This document shows, piece by piece, positions 33,686-42,124 of a stretch of 64,000 nt of DNA. Numbering within the stretch: position 1 is the first letter of the stretch; each line of letters begins with the position of its first letter. The notes under the pieces are model-generated. The model was not told the origin of the DNA. It did not search any database and saw nothing but the letters and a program-made list of their open reading frames with translations. This stretch comes from Bin5 sp965204705 (lineage in GTDB: Bacteria > Chloroflexota > Anaerolineae > Caldilineales > Caldilineaceae): positions 496,001-560,000 of the forward strand of contig OZ242006.1 of NCBI GenBank assembly GCA_965204705.1. Reading direction: 5' to 3'. Both the position numbers and the translations under genes were made by a program.

Positions 33686-33862
33686 ACCGTGAGCACTTGT
33701 CCTAGTTGTAGCGGTATCCCCAAGATGATTCGGCACAAATGCCACAAAAAAGTGTCTCGTGGGCCTGTTGACTATGAATCTTAGGCAGTATCCATTTTTC
33801 GGAGTTCGACGACACAAGCTTCGCCGTCAACGACGTGGAGATGGGATAGAACAGAGAGCTCT

Positions 33863-34687
33863 ATGGCGGAAGTGCAATCCCAAACGCGTCATTATTTCAT
33901 AGATGAAGGTGGCGACAGCACATTATTTTCCCGCAAAGGGAAGGTGCTGATCGGTTCAGAGGGCTGTTCCCGCTTCTTCATGCTCGGTTTACTGGAAGTG
34001 CCTGATCCTATGGCCATTCAGGCTTCATTAAGTGATCTGCGGGAACGGCTAATTGATGACCCGTATTTCAGCAACGTTCCATCAATGCAAGAAAGGGCGC
34101 GAAAAACAGCTCTAGTCTTTCATGCCAAAGATGACTTGCCAGAAGTGCGGAGGGAAGTTTTCCAAAAGCTAAATGCTATGGAAGAGTTGCGATTCTTTGC
34201 TGTAGTTGCTGACAAATGGCAGGTGCTGCAATATGTCCGCCAACGAAACGAAAGTGATCCTGATTATCGCTATCATCCCAATGAATTATATGACTTTCTG
34301 ATACGGCGTTTGTTCAGAGGAAAATTACACAAGAGTAGCGTATTTCAAGTGTTCTTTTCAAAACGGGGTAAATCCGACCGCACCGCCGCCTTGCGTCAGG
34401 CACTCGAAACAACCAGGAGCCGCTTTGCCGAACAACATAACTTGACAAGCCCAGCCTCCCTGCAAGTATCCGAGGCACGTCCGCAGGGGCAGGCAAGCCT
34501 GCAAGCTGTGGACTATTTTGTCTGGGCCTTACAGAGACTTTATGAACGCCACGAAGAACGATATGTAACATATCTGTGGCGTGCTTTTCGGCTGGTGCAG
34601 GATGTTCACGATACACGCAAAGCCGGCTATGGCATGTACTATACACAAAGAAAACCACTCACCGCGGCAGCACTTGAGTGGCGATGA
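33863..34687 (+). CDS. DUF3800 domain protein
   Basis: 274 residues. The N-terminal HYFIDEGGDSTLF carries the Asp-Glu pair of DUF3800, a family with an RNase H-like fold seen near mobile elements and defence genes, followed by KTALVFHAKDD and a late QASLQAVDYFVWALQRLYERHE. The codon composition is visibly AT-richer than the neighbouring sugar genes, and both flanks (33686-33862 and 34688-34934) are also AT-richer, indicating an insertion in the sugar cluster. No transposase or terminal repeat was recognised. Enzymatic activity is unproven. Confidence 0.8.
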   Translation: MAEVQSQTRHYFIDEGGDSTLFSRKGKVLIGSEGCSRFFMLGLLEVPDPMAIQASLSDLRERLIDDPYFSNVPSMQERARKTALVFHAKDDLPEVRREVFQKLNAMEELRFFAVVADKWQVLQYVRQRNESDPDYRYHPNELYDFLIRRLFRGKLHKSSVFQVFFSKRGKSDRTAALRQALETTRSRFAEQHNLTSPASLQVSEARPQGQASLQAVDYFVWALQRLYERHEERYVTYLWRAFRLVQDVHDTRKAGYGMYYTQRKPLTAAALEWR

Positions 34688-34934
34688 GAATGAAAAAAAG
34701 CCAGGGATATAGGATTGAGCGAACCGCAGTTCGACAATCACACGGCCTGAAGCCGAATTTCATCCACTGGCTATAGCGAATATTATATCCGATTACTTAG
34801 GTTGGCGCAACCGTGGGTTTTTTCGTGCGCTTTTCATGCGTTTTCGTGAGTACCACCTTACGACGGTCCTTTCCACAATCAAGTACACAAGTCCCAAAAT
34901 TAGTGACCAAAAAACCAAGAAATCAAGACTAACC

Positions 34935-35992
34935 ATGACCAACCAATCACTCATCAACGTAGGCATCGCCGGCCTCGGCCGCACCGGTTGGAATAACCAC
35001 GCCAACGCCTGTGCCCATCTCCCCGAACAGTTCCGCGTCGTCGCCGTCTGCGACCCCGACCCCGCCCGCCAGGCCGAAGCCATCGAACGCTTCGACTGCC
35101 TCGCCTACAGCTCATACGAGGAAATTGTCGCCGACAAAGCCGTAGAGCTCATGGTCGTGGCCACGCCCAGCAACCTGCACGCCGAGCAGACCATCGCAGC
35201 CATGCGCGCCCGCCAGCACGTCATCGTCGAAAAGCCGATGGCCAGCGACCTCGCCGGCGCCGACGCCATGCTCGCCGCCGCCAAAGAGACCGGCCAGATC
35301 CTCACCGTCCACCAGAACCTCCGCTACGCTGCCGACTTCGTCAAAGTGCGCGAGGTGATCGCCTCCGGCGTATTGGGCCGCATCATCGAGGTCCGCATCC
35401 ACAACGGCGGCTTCGACCGCAGATGGGACTGGCAGACGATGAAACGCTACGGGGGCGGCATGCTCAACAACAGCGGCCCCCACTTCGTCGACATGGGCAT
35501 GCTCCTCATCGACGACCCGAACCGGACGTCTTCTGCCACATGGAAGCCACGCCGCTCTACGCCGGCGACGCCGACAGCCACGTCAAAGTCATTCTCAAAC
35601 CCAGGCCTGGCCAAGGGCCGCTCATCGAGATCAACATCACCACCGCCTGCGCCGTCCCCCAGCCCAACTTCCTCGTTCTGGGAACGCGAGGCTCAATGGC
35701 CTGTTACCGCGAAGAAGCGCACTTGAAATACTTCGATCCCGCCGAAGCGCCGCCCCTGATTCTGGACGAAGCGCCCATCGCCCGCGACCGCGTCTACAAT
35801 CGCGAGCAACTTCCCTGGAAGGAGGAGCAACTCTCCTTCGTCTACGACGGCGCGGGCAGTGTACAGGAACTGTATCGTGCCCTCCACGCCTCCATCCGCC
35901 AGGGCAAAGAACTGGATATCACCCCCGATAGCGTACGCGCCCAGATCGCGGTCCTCGAAAAGTGCCGCGAACTCAATCCCGGTGTAATCTGA
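34935..35992 (+). pseudogene. Gfo/Idh/MocA oxidoreductase, frameshifted
   Basis: The Rossmann start NVGIAGLGRTG and VIVEKPMASDL lie in one frame up to IDDP near residue 195. The rest (EPDVFCHMEATPLYAGDA... to NPGVI) continues in another frame. One extra C in the CCC run at 35516-35518 restores DDPEPDVFCHME. Either a real single-base deletion or an assembly error in a homopolymer. If intact, this is a 352-residue oxidoreductase of the same family as the three at the start. Followed by two sugar isomerase genes. Confidence 0.82.
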
Positions 35993-36059
35993 AAACAGCG
36001 AGAGGCGGGATCCTCCCGCTTCTTGCCTACCTTCTCTCTCCGCCGCAAAGGAGTTTCGT

Positions 36060-36935
36060 ATGGAACTGAGTTGCACGTCCGTGATGCTTCCCCGCTGGGA
36101 ACTGGACGAGACCTTCGATAAGCTGCAGCAGTACGGCTACGACGCCGTCGAGCTGCGCTGCCGCTACAACCCCGACGATTCCAACGCCCAGCCCTTCTTC
36201 TGGGGCCGCCATCTCTCCGACGTAAGCCCGGACAATATTCTCGACAAGGCCGAGCAGATTCGCGCCGCCGTCAAGCGCACCGGGATACGCGTCGCCGCTC
36301 TGGCTCCAAACGCCAGCTACGACGATACCGAGCATGTCCTCAAGCTCTTCAAAGGCGCCCTCGCCATCGATCCCGACCGCCCCCCTCTGATCCGCATCGA
36401 CGCCCCCAAGCACGACCGCACCAGACCCTACTGGCCGCAGTTCCTGGAAGCACGCGCCGGCTACGCCAAACTGGCCGAACTGGCAAGCGAATATGGCGTC
36501 AAGGCCACCTATGAGATCCACACCGGCACGCTCGCCGTCACCGCCTCGCGCACGCTCGAACTCCTGCGCGACCTCGACCCCAACCACATCGGCGCCATCT
36601 ACGACGTGCAAAACATGGTCGAAGTCGGCATCGAAGATACCCGCATGGGCCTCGACCTCCTCGGCCCCTACGTAGCCCACTGCCACATCGGCAACCGCCT
36701 GCCCGAACCCGCCGGCCAGGGCCCCGAAGGCAACACTACCTGGCGCTGGCGCGGCGCCCGTCTCGCCGAAGGCGTCGCCGATATCCCCCAACTGATCGAA
36801 GACCTCAAAATTGTCGGCTACCAGGGCGCGCTATCCCTCGAACTCTTCATCCCCGATAACTTCGAGCCCGGAAACGATGACGAGATCGTAGAGACCGAAG
36901 GGGCTTTCCTGCGCAAGCTGATCGATCGAAACTAG
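36060..36935 (+). CDS. Sugar phosphate isomerase/epimerase-like TIM barrel (1)
   Basis: 291 residues of the xylose-isomerase-like/AP_endonuc_2 fold. Strand-end residues are visible in YDAVELRCRY, PLIRIDAPKHD, VKATYEIHTGTLA, IGAIYDVQNMVEVG, VAHCHIGNRLPE and YQGALSLELFIPDN, giving the Glu-Asp-His-Glu metal site. An AAAGGAGTTT ribosome site precedes ATG. Isomerises or epimerises a keto-sugar or inositol derivative. Next gene is a homologue, 73 bases away; together with the Gfo gene they form an oxidoreductase-isomerase module typical of cyclitol or rare-sugar breakdown. Confidence 0.87.
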   Translation: MELSCTSVMLPRWELDETFDKLQQYGYDAVELRCRYNPDDSNAQPFFWGRHLSDVSPDNILDKAEQIRAAVKRTGIRVAALAPNASYDDTEHVLKLFKGALAIDPDRPPLIRIDAPKHDRTRPYWPQFLEARAGYAKLAELASEYGVKATYEIHTGTLAVTASRTLELLRDLDPNHIGAIYDVQNMVEVGIEDTRMGLDLLGPYVAHCHIGNRLPEPAGQGPEGNTTWRWRGARLAEGVADIPQLIEDLKIVGYQGALSLELFIPDNFEPGNDDEIVETEGAFLRKLIDRN

Positions 36936-37008
36936 CACACACCGCACGCGGGACCGCCCCCGTCTACCAGCAATTCGCAATACGACACTCAGCGAGGATG
37001 ACACCGCC

Positions 37009-37824
37009 ATGCCCTACGCCATCTGCAACGAGCTCTTCGAAGACTGGCCCCTGGACAAAACCGCCGCCTTCGTCGCCGACCTTGGCTACCAGGGCCTCGA
37101 ACTGGCGCCCTTCACCCTCTGCAACCTTGTCACCGACCTATCCACCGCCGACCGTCTCCGCATCCGGCGCACCGTCGAGGGAGCCGGCCTCTCCGTCGTC
37201 GGCCTCCACTGGCTGCTGGCGCAGACCAAAGGCTTCCAGCTCAACGACGCCGACCCCGAGGTCCGCGCCCGCACCGCCCAGTACCTAGTCGATCTCATCG
37301 ACTGCTGCGCCGACCTCGGCGGCGAGGTGCTCATCTTTGGCTCGCCGCAACAGCGTGACATTCCGCCCGGCCGTTCCCCCGCCGAGGCCTGGAAATCCAC
37401 CGCCGAAGTCATGCACGCTTGCGGCGTGCGCGCCAAAGAGCAGGGCGTCCTCTTCTGCGTCGAACCGCTCAGCACCAACGAGACCAACTTCATCGTCAAC
37501 GTCGACGAAGCCGCCGATCTGGTGCGCCAGGTCGACCACCCTGGCCTGCAGATGATGGTCGATACCAAGGCCATGAGCAACGACCCCCGCCCCATCCCCG
37601 AACAAATCCGCGCCGTCCACCCCCTCTTCCACCACGTCCACCTCAACGATCCCAACCTGCGCGGCCCCGGCATGGGCGATCTCGACTTCCGCCCCATCCT
37701 GCAGACGCTCGACGACCTCAACTACGACCGCTGGCTCTCAGTCGAAGTCTTCGACTTCACCCCTGGCCCCAAAAAGACCGCACGCGACAGCCTCGCCTAT
37801 CTGCAAGCCATCCCAAACGGCTAA
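37009..37824 (+). CDS. Sugar phosphate isomerase/epimerase-like TIM barrel (2)
   Basis: 271 residues, same fold as the upstream gene. Key strands: YQGLELAPFTLC, GEVLIFGSPQQRDIP, GVLFCVEPLSTNETNF with the first metal Glu, LQMMVDTKAMSNDP, FHHVHLNDPNLRGPG and WLSVEVFDFTPG. The Glu-Asp-His-Glu pattern is intact. Resembles hydroxypyruvate isomerase or D-tagatose/D-psicose 3-epimerase relatives; substrate unknown. A strong promoter starts about 85 bases after its stop for the ABC importer downstream, so transcription of the importer is independent. Confidence 0.87.
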   Translation: MPYAICNELFEDWPLDKTAAFVADLGYQGLELAPFTLCNLVTDLSTADRLRIRRTVEGAGLSVVGLHWLLAQTKGFQLNDADPEVRARTAQYLVDLIDCCADLGGEVLIFGSPQQRDIPPGRSPAEAWKSTAEVMHACGVRAKEQGVLFCVEPLSTNETNFIVNVDEAADLVRQVDHPGLQMMVDTKAMSNDPRPIPEQIRAVHPLFHHVHLNDPNLRGPGMGDLDFRPILQTLDDLNYDRWLSVEVFDFTPGPKKTARDSLAYLQAIPNG

Positions 37825-37908
37825 AGGCCGCTAACATATGATTTCAACCCGTCTGGGCACCTCTTGTGGCTGCCGCCATGAATTTGCTCTGTTCTCATTA
37901 AACCTCGT

Positions 37909-37936
37909 TTGACACAACCAGATTTCTCTGTAGAAT
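37909..37936 (+). promoter_or_regulatory. Sigma70-type promoter for the family 5 importer
   Basis: Perfect TTGACA -35 (37909-37914) and TAGAAT -10 (37931-37936), 16-base spacer. It leads to the binding protein at 38098 with a leader of about 155 bases. One of the best promoter matches in the window. Confidence 0.8.
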
Positions 37937-38097
37937 ACAATCGTTCCCGTTGCGCCGCCTTTCCCAAAGGGGGCCGGGGACATAATCGTCATTGGCAGGG
38001 GGTCTTGCCGCCCATCCAATCAAGAGCACAAGCAACCTCGCCAATCCCTCATCCGCGTTTCATAAATCATCAGACGTAGGAAAGGAGATTCAGAAAG

Positions 38098-39695
38098 ATG
38101 GCACTCCGTAAGGTAGTGATTCGTACCTCCGTACCCCTCGCAGCCCTGTTGCTCCTGCTGCTCGCCGCCGGTTGTGTCGCGCCGGCCGCGCCGGCCGATT
38201 CGGGCGACGGGGATATGATGGAAGAAAAAAGCGAGCTCGTCGTCGCCGTCGCCCAGGAAATGACCTCCCTGGAAGCGCCGCTGGCCGCCGCTGAAACCAA
38301 CTGTAACGGCTGTCTGAACGTTGTCGAAACCCTGGTCACGCGCAACTTTGCCACCGGTGAGATCATTCCCCTGCTGGCAACTGAGTGGGAGCGGATCGAC
38401 GACAGCACCATCCAGTTTCAGCTACGCGAGGGCGTCACATTCCACGACGGTTCGGCCCTGAACGCCGAAGCAGTGGCCACAAGCATCAACTACATGTTTG
38501 AGGCCGAGCTGGTCAGCGACCTCCGCGGCTTCATCGGCGGAGAGCTCAGCGCCGAAGCAGTAGACGAATACTCTGTAAATGTCACATTTGAGAAGCCCGA
38601 CCCGATCCTGCTGGAAAAGATGTACTTCGTCGCCATTACCTCAGCCCAGCAGATCAATGAAGAGCCGGATACCTACGCGACCAAACTTGTCGGCACCGGT
38701 CCTTACATGCTTGATGAGTGGAACCGCGGCGAATCGATCATCTACGTCGCCAACCCTGACTGGTGGGGCCACGATAACCCCGACGCGGCTGGCGGCAAGG
38801 TAACCTTTGATCGTCTCGTCTGGCGCTTCCTGCCCGAGGACACCGTCCGCGCCGCAGCCGCCCAGGCCGGCGAGGTCGACATCGCCCAGTTCGTGACGCC
38901 CGACCAGTGCAACGCTGCCATGGGCGACGAAAGTCTGCGCTGCGCCTCTGTGGCCAGCGTCGAGACAATGTTCGCACGCATGGGCAACCAGAAGCTGTTT
39001 GAGGACGTCCGCGTTCGCAAAGCCCTCAACCTCGCCATCGACAAAGAGCTGATCGTCGAGACGCTGCTGGGCGGCGCCGCAACCATCACCGGTCAGATCG
39101 TCAATGAGACCGCCACCGGGCACAACGCTGACCTCCAGCCCTATCCCTACGATCCCGACATGGCCCGCGCCCTCCTTGAGGACGCCGCGGCCGACGGTGT
39201 AGACGTGGGCCAGGAGTTCACCCTCGCCTCCCGTCAGGGTCTGCACGCCGGCCACGTTGAGGTCATCGAGGCCATCGGCGGCATGCTCAACGAAGTCGGT
39301 TTCAACGCCAACGTCAGCGTCATGCCCCCGGACACCTTCAACCCTCAGTTCAGCCATAACTGGGCCGATCTGGAAGGCCAGCCCAACTGGGTCGCCGTCC
39401 ATCTTCACGGCAACGAGATCCTGGACCTCTGGTTCTCCTACGTCAACTACTTCACCTGCGGTGGCGTCGTTTCACTCTACTGCAACGCCGAGGTAGATGC
39501 ACTCTGGGAAGAGGCCCGGATATGTCGGGCGAGGCCCGTGACATGAAGTTGCAGGAGGCCGCTCAGGTCGCCTACGACGACTACGCCTACGGCCTCATCG
39601 CCCACCTGGACCTGGCCTACCTGATCAGCGAAGATCTGAATTGGAACGCCAAACTGGATCACCGCCTGCAGGCCAAGGAGATGTCACCCAAATAA
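38098..39695 (+). pseudogene. ABC importer family 5 substrate-binding lipoprotein, frameshifted
   Basis: Lipoprotein signal peptide ending LLAAGC (Cys26), then a family 5 (DppA/OppA-like) binding protein with TLVTRNFATGEIIPLLATEW, LREGVTFHDGSALNAEAV and VRKALNLAIDKELI, all characteristic. Reading frame ends early at 39546 (VDALWEEARICRARPVT). The expected C-terminus (MSGEARDMKLQEAAQVAYDD ... QAKEMSPK) continues in the next frame to 39695. One G added to the GG run at 39518-39519 gives EEARDMSGEARD, so the break looks like a single-base loss. Expected length is about 530 residues. Good ribosome site AAAGGAGATT before ATG. Confidence 0.85.
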
Positions 39696-39806
39696 TGGTC
39701 CAGTAATGGCCTGATAACGGCCAGTTATCAGGGTTGAGATCATTCAGACCGCCGAAGCTCACTAATAAAATGCGTACCGCGTATTGCGCCATGCCCCGGG
39801 AAGCCG

Positions 39807-40847
39807 GTGACGACGCAATACGTGGTACGCACTGTTCAGGCATCACGACTGCCGCGGCGAGGAGAGAAGAGAGGACGCTTCCCGTTCCCTCTTTCCCGCT
39901 TCTCGCTCCCCGCAGTAAAGGGCGCTCCGATTCTATTTTATCTGCGCAGACGCTTCTTCCACTCGATTGGCGTCGCCTTCGCCGTTCTCACTATCGTCTT
40001 CATAGCGGGTCGCATTCTTGGAGACCCGGTCCGCATCATGGTGGGCGTCGAAGCCTCAGAAGAACGTGTCCAGCAAGTACGCGACCAGCTGGGTCTTAAC
40101 GATCCACTTCCGATCCAGTACGCCAGATTCGCAGTACGCGCCGTGCGCCTGGATTTCGGCGACTCCTTCTGGCAGAAAACGCCCACTCTCCCTCTCGTCA
40201 TTGAACGCCTACCCGCCACCTTCCGCCTTACCGCCGCCGCTTTCCTGCTCGCCGCCCCACTGGGCATCCTCCTCGGCGCCGCCGCCGCATTGCGCCCTCA
40301 TACCTTCCTCGACAGGATTATCAACGTCCTCTCTCTCGGCGGTGTCTCCATGGTCGACTTCTGGATGGCGCTGATGCTGATCATCCTCTTCGCCGTCCCA
40401 TTCGAATTCTTGAAAACATCCGGCTACGGCGGCTTCTCCTACATGGCCCTGCCTGTACTGACGCTCTGCTATTCACCCCTGGGACGCATCTCCCAAATCA
40501 CCCGCAGCGCCATGCTCGACGAGATGAACCAGCCCCATATCACCGTCGCCCGCGCCAAGGGGCTCGCCGAAAAGCGCATCGTCTTCGTCCATGCGCTCAA
40601 AAACGCCGCCATTCCCGTTGTCACCATCAGCGGTGACATGCTCTCTTCCATGCTCAACGGCGCCATCCTGGTCGAAACCGTCTTCGCTTGGCCCGGCATC
40701 GGCCTCCTCACCCTGCAGGCGCTCCAGCGCCGCGACCTTCCACTCGTCGAAGCGACCGTCTTCGTCGTGGCCTGCATGGTGATTGTGGTCAACCTGCTCG
40801 TCGACTTAAGCTATGTCTACCTGAATCCAAGGATCCGCTTCCAGTAG
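39807..40847 (+). CDS. ABC importer permease, DppB/OppB-like
   Basis: Permease of up to 346 residues; the homologous part starts near ILFYLRRRFFHSIGVAF and covers about 310 residues with six helices. The EAA-type loop is seen as ITVARAKGLAEKRIVFVHALKNAAIPVV. Start is uncertain: ATG 39807 gives 38 residues of unmatched leader, but no good alternative start lies nearer the family start. It follows the binding protein by 111 bases. Partner of the next permease; ATPases are not found here. Confidence 0.85.
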   Translation: MTTQYVVRTVQASRLPRRGEKRGRFPFPLSRFSLPAVKGAPILFYLRRRFFHSIGVAFAVLTIVFIAGRILGDPVRIMVGVEASEERVQQVRDQLGLNDPLPIQYARFAVRAVRLDFGDSFWQKTPTLPLVIERLPATFRLTAAAFLLAAPLGILLGAAAALRPHTFLDRIINVLSLGGVSMVDFWMALMLIILFAVPFEFLKTSGYGGFSYMALPVLTLCYSPLGRISQITRSAMLDEMNQPHITVARAKGLAEKRIVFVHALKNAAIPVVTISGDMLSSMLNGAILVETVFAWPGIGLLTLQALQRRDLPLVEATVFVVACMVIVVNLLVDLSYVYLNPRIRFQ

Positions 40848-40890
40848 CCCCGGCGACCTCCGATAGAATCGTGGCCGCCGCAGTTCCGCT

Positions 40891-41847
40891 ATGACCGCAG
40901 AGACAAAGTTGCTATTGCAGGAAGAGGCAAAACGGACGCGCCGCGCCTCCTCATGGCTCATCCCTCGCGCCCTTCTGCGCGACCCCGTAACCTTTATTGC
41001 ATTGACCATCTTCGTACTCATCCTGCTCGGAGCCGTGGCCGCTGAACTGCTCGCCCCCCACGACCCGCTTGAGCAGGACCTGCGCATGCGCAATATGCCG
41101 CCCCTCTCACCGGCAGCAGAGGAAGGCGCCCCGCGCCACCTCCTCGGTACCGACCCCCTCGGCCGTGACATCTTCAGCCGCATCATCTTCGGCGCCCGTG
41201 TCTCCCTCACCGTCGGTCTGAGCAGCGCACTCGTCTCCGGAATCATCGGCAGCCTCCTCGGCATCATTGCCGGATACTTCCGCGGCCCGGCTGACGACAT
41301 TATCATGCGCCTGGTCGATGTCATGATGAGCATCCCCGTGATAATGCTCGCCCTTCTCGTACTCTTTTCGCTCGGACCAGGCTTCTGGAATCTGGTCGTC
41401 GTCCTCGCGATCGTCAGGTGGATGGCCTACGCGCGCCTCGCACGCGGCCAAACCCTGGGCTACCGCAACTCACCATTCATCGACGCCGCCGTCGCCATCG
41501 GCAACACCAACACCCGCATCATATTCCGCCACATCATCCCCAACGTCTCCTCCCCCCTCGTCATCCTCGGCACACTCGAAGTGGCGGTCCTCATCCTCAG
41601 CGAAGCAGGCCTGAGCTTCCTCGGCTTCGGCATCCAGCCCCCCGAGCCCTCCTGGGGACTCATGATCGCCGGCGGCCGCCAGTACATCGCCACCGCCTGG
41701 TGGATCGTAGCCTTCCCCGGCTTGGCCATCTTCCTCACCACACTCAGCCTCAACCTCCTCGCCGCCTCTTTCCGCGCCATCTCCGACCCCGTCCAACGCG
41801 AACGCTGGCTCAACAAAGGCTCCGCCCCCGCCAACAGCAACAACTGA
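40891..41847 (+). CDS. ABC importer permease, DppC/OppC-like
   Basis: 318 residues. Cytoplasmic N-terminus, first helix FIALTIFVLILLGAVAAELL, then the HLLGTDPLGRDIFSRIIFGARVSL motif typical of DppC/OppC, and EAA-like loop RGQTLGYRNSPFIDAAVAIGNTNTRIIFRHIIPNV. Ends with LNLLAASFRAISDPVQR. No dppD/dppF ATPases follow: next on this strand is a repeat region, then a minus-strand gene. The substrate may be an oligosaccharide or peptide; given the sugar genes upstream, an oligosaccharide is plausible. Confidence 0.9.
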   Translation: MTAETKLLLQEEAKRTRRASSWLIPRALLRDPVTFIALTIFVLILLGAVAAELLAPHDPLEQDLRMRNMPPLSPAAEEGAPRHLLGTDPLGRDIFSRIIFGARVSLTVGLSSALVSGIIGSLLGIIAGYFRGPADDIIMRLVDVMMSIPVIMLALLVLFSLGPGFWNLVVVLAIVRWMAYARLARGQTLGYRNSPFIDAAVAIGNTNTRIIFRHIIPNVSSPLVILGTLEVAVLILSEAGLSFLGFGIQPPEPSWGLMIAGGRQYIATAWWIVAFPGLAIFLTTLSLNLLAASFRAISDPVQRERWLNKGSAPANSNN

Positions 41848-41860
41848 CCTCAGCGCCATC

Positions 41861-41950
41861 ACTAACCACTAACCACTGCAGTTGTGCGGTCGGGCCTTCG
41901 GCCCTCCCTTGTGCGGGGGGACACCCCCCGCAACGCCCCCCGACAACAAC
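41861..41950 (+). repeat. Heptamer array plus GC-rich element (copy 3)
   Basis: Degenerate heptamers (41861-41877), CTGCAG, then the same element as at 5488 with both hairpins, and a CGACAACAAC tail shared with copy 4. Confidence 0.8.
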
Positions 41951-42012
41951 TTGCCCCGCCGACAGTGTGTGAATATTGGCCAAACGGGTTTCACCAAACC
42001 CTGAATTACGTA

Positions 42013-42035
42013 GGGGCAACCACAATGGTTGCCCC
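42013..42035. repeat. GTAGGGGC palindromic repeat
   Basis: Perfect 10-bp stem GGGGCAACCA / TGGTTGCCCC with a CAA loop, in the gap after the permease; it may end transcription. Confidence 0.7.
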
Positions 42036-42124
42036 CCTTGTCCGAATATTCCCCAACCAACCGTACGAACACCCCAGAAGTTCCCCTGCTGTTCCCCCAG
42101 CAGTTCCCCTTCCTGCGAAACCTC

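Noticed and set aside
39544..39546. In-frame TGA of the frameshifted binding protein as a selenocysteine codon
   Set aside because: Considered because selC is present. Reading through gives no family sequence, whereas a one-base shift restores it.
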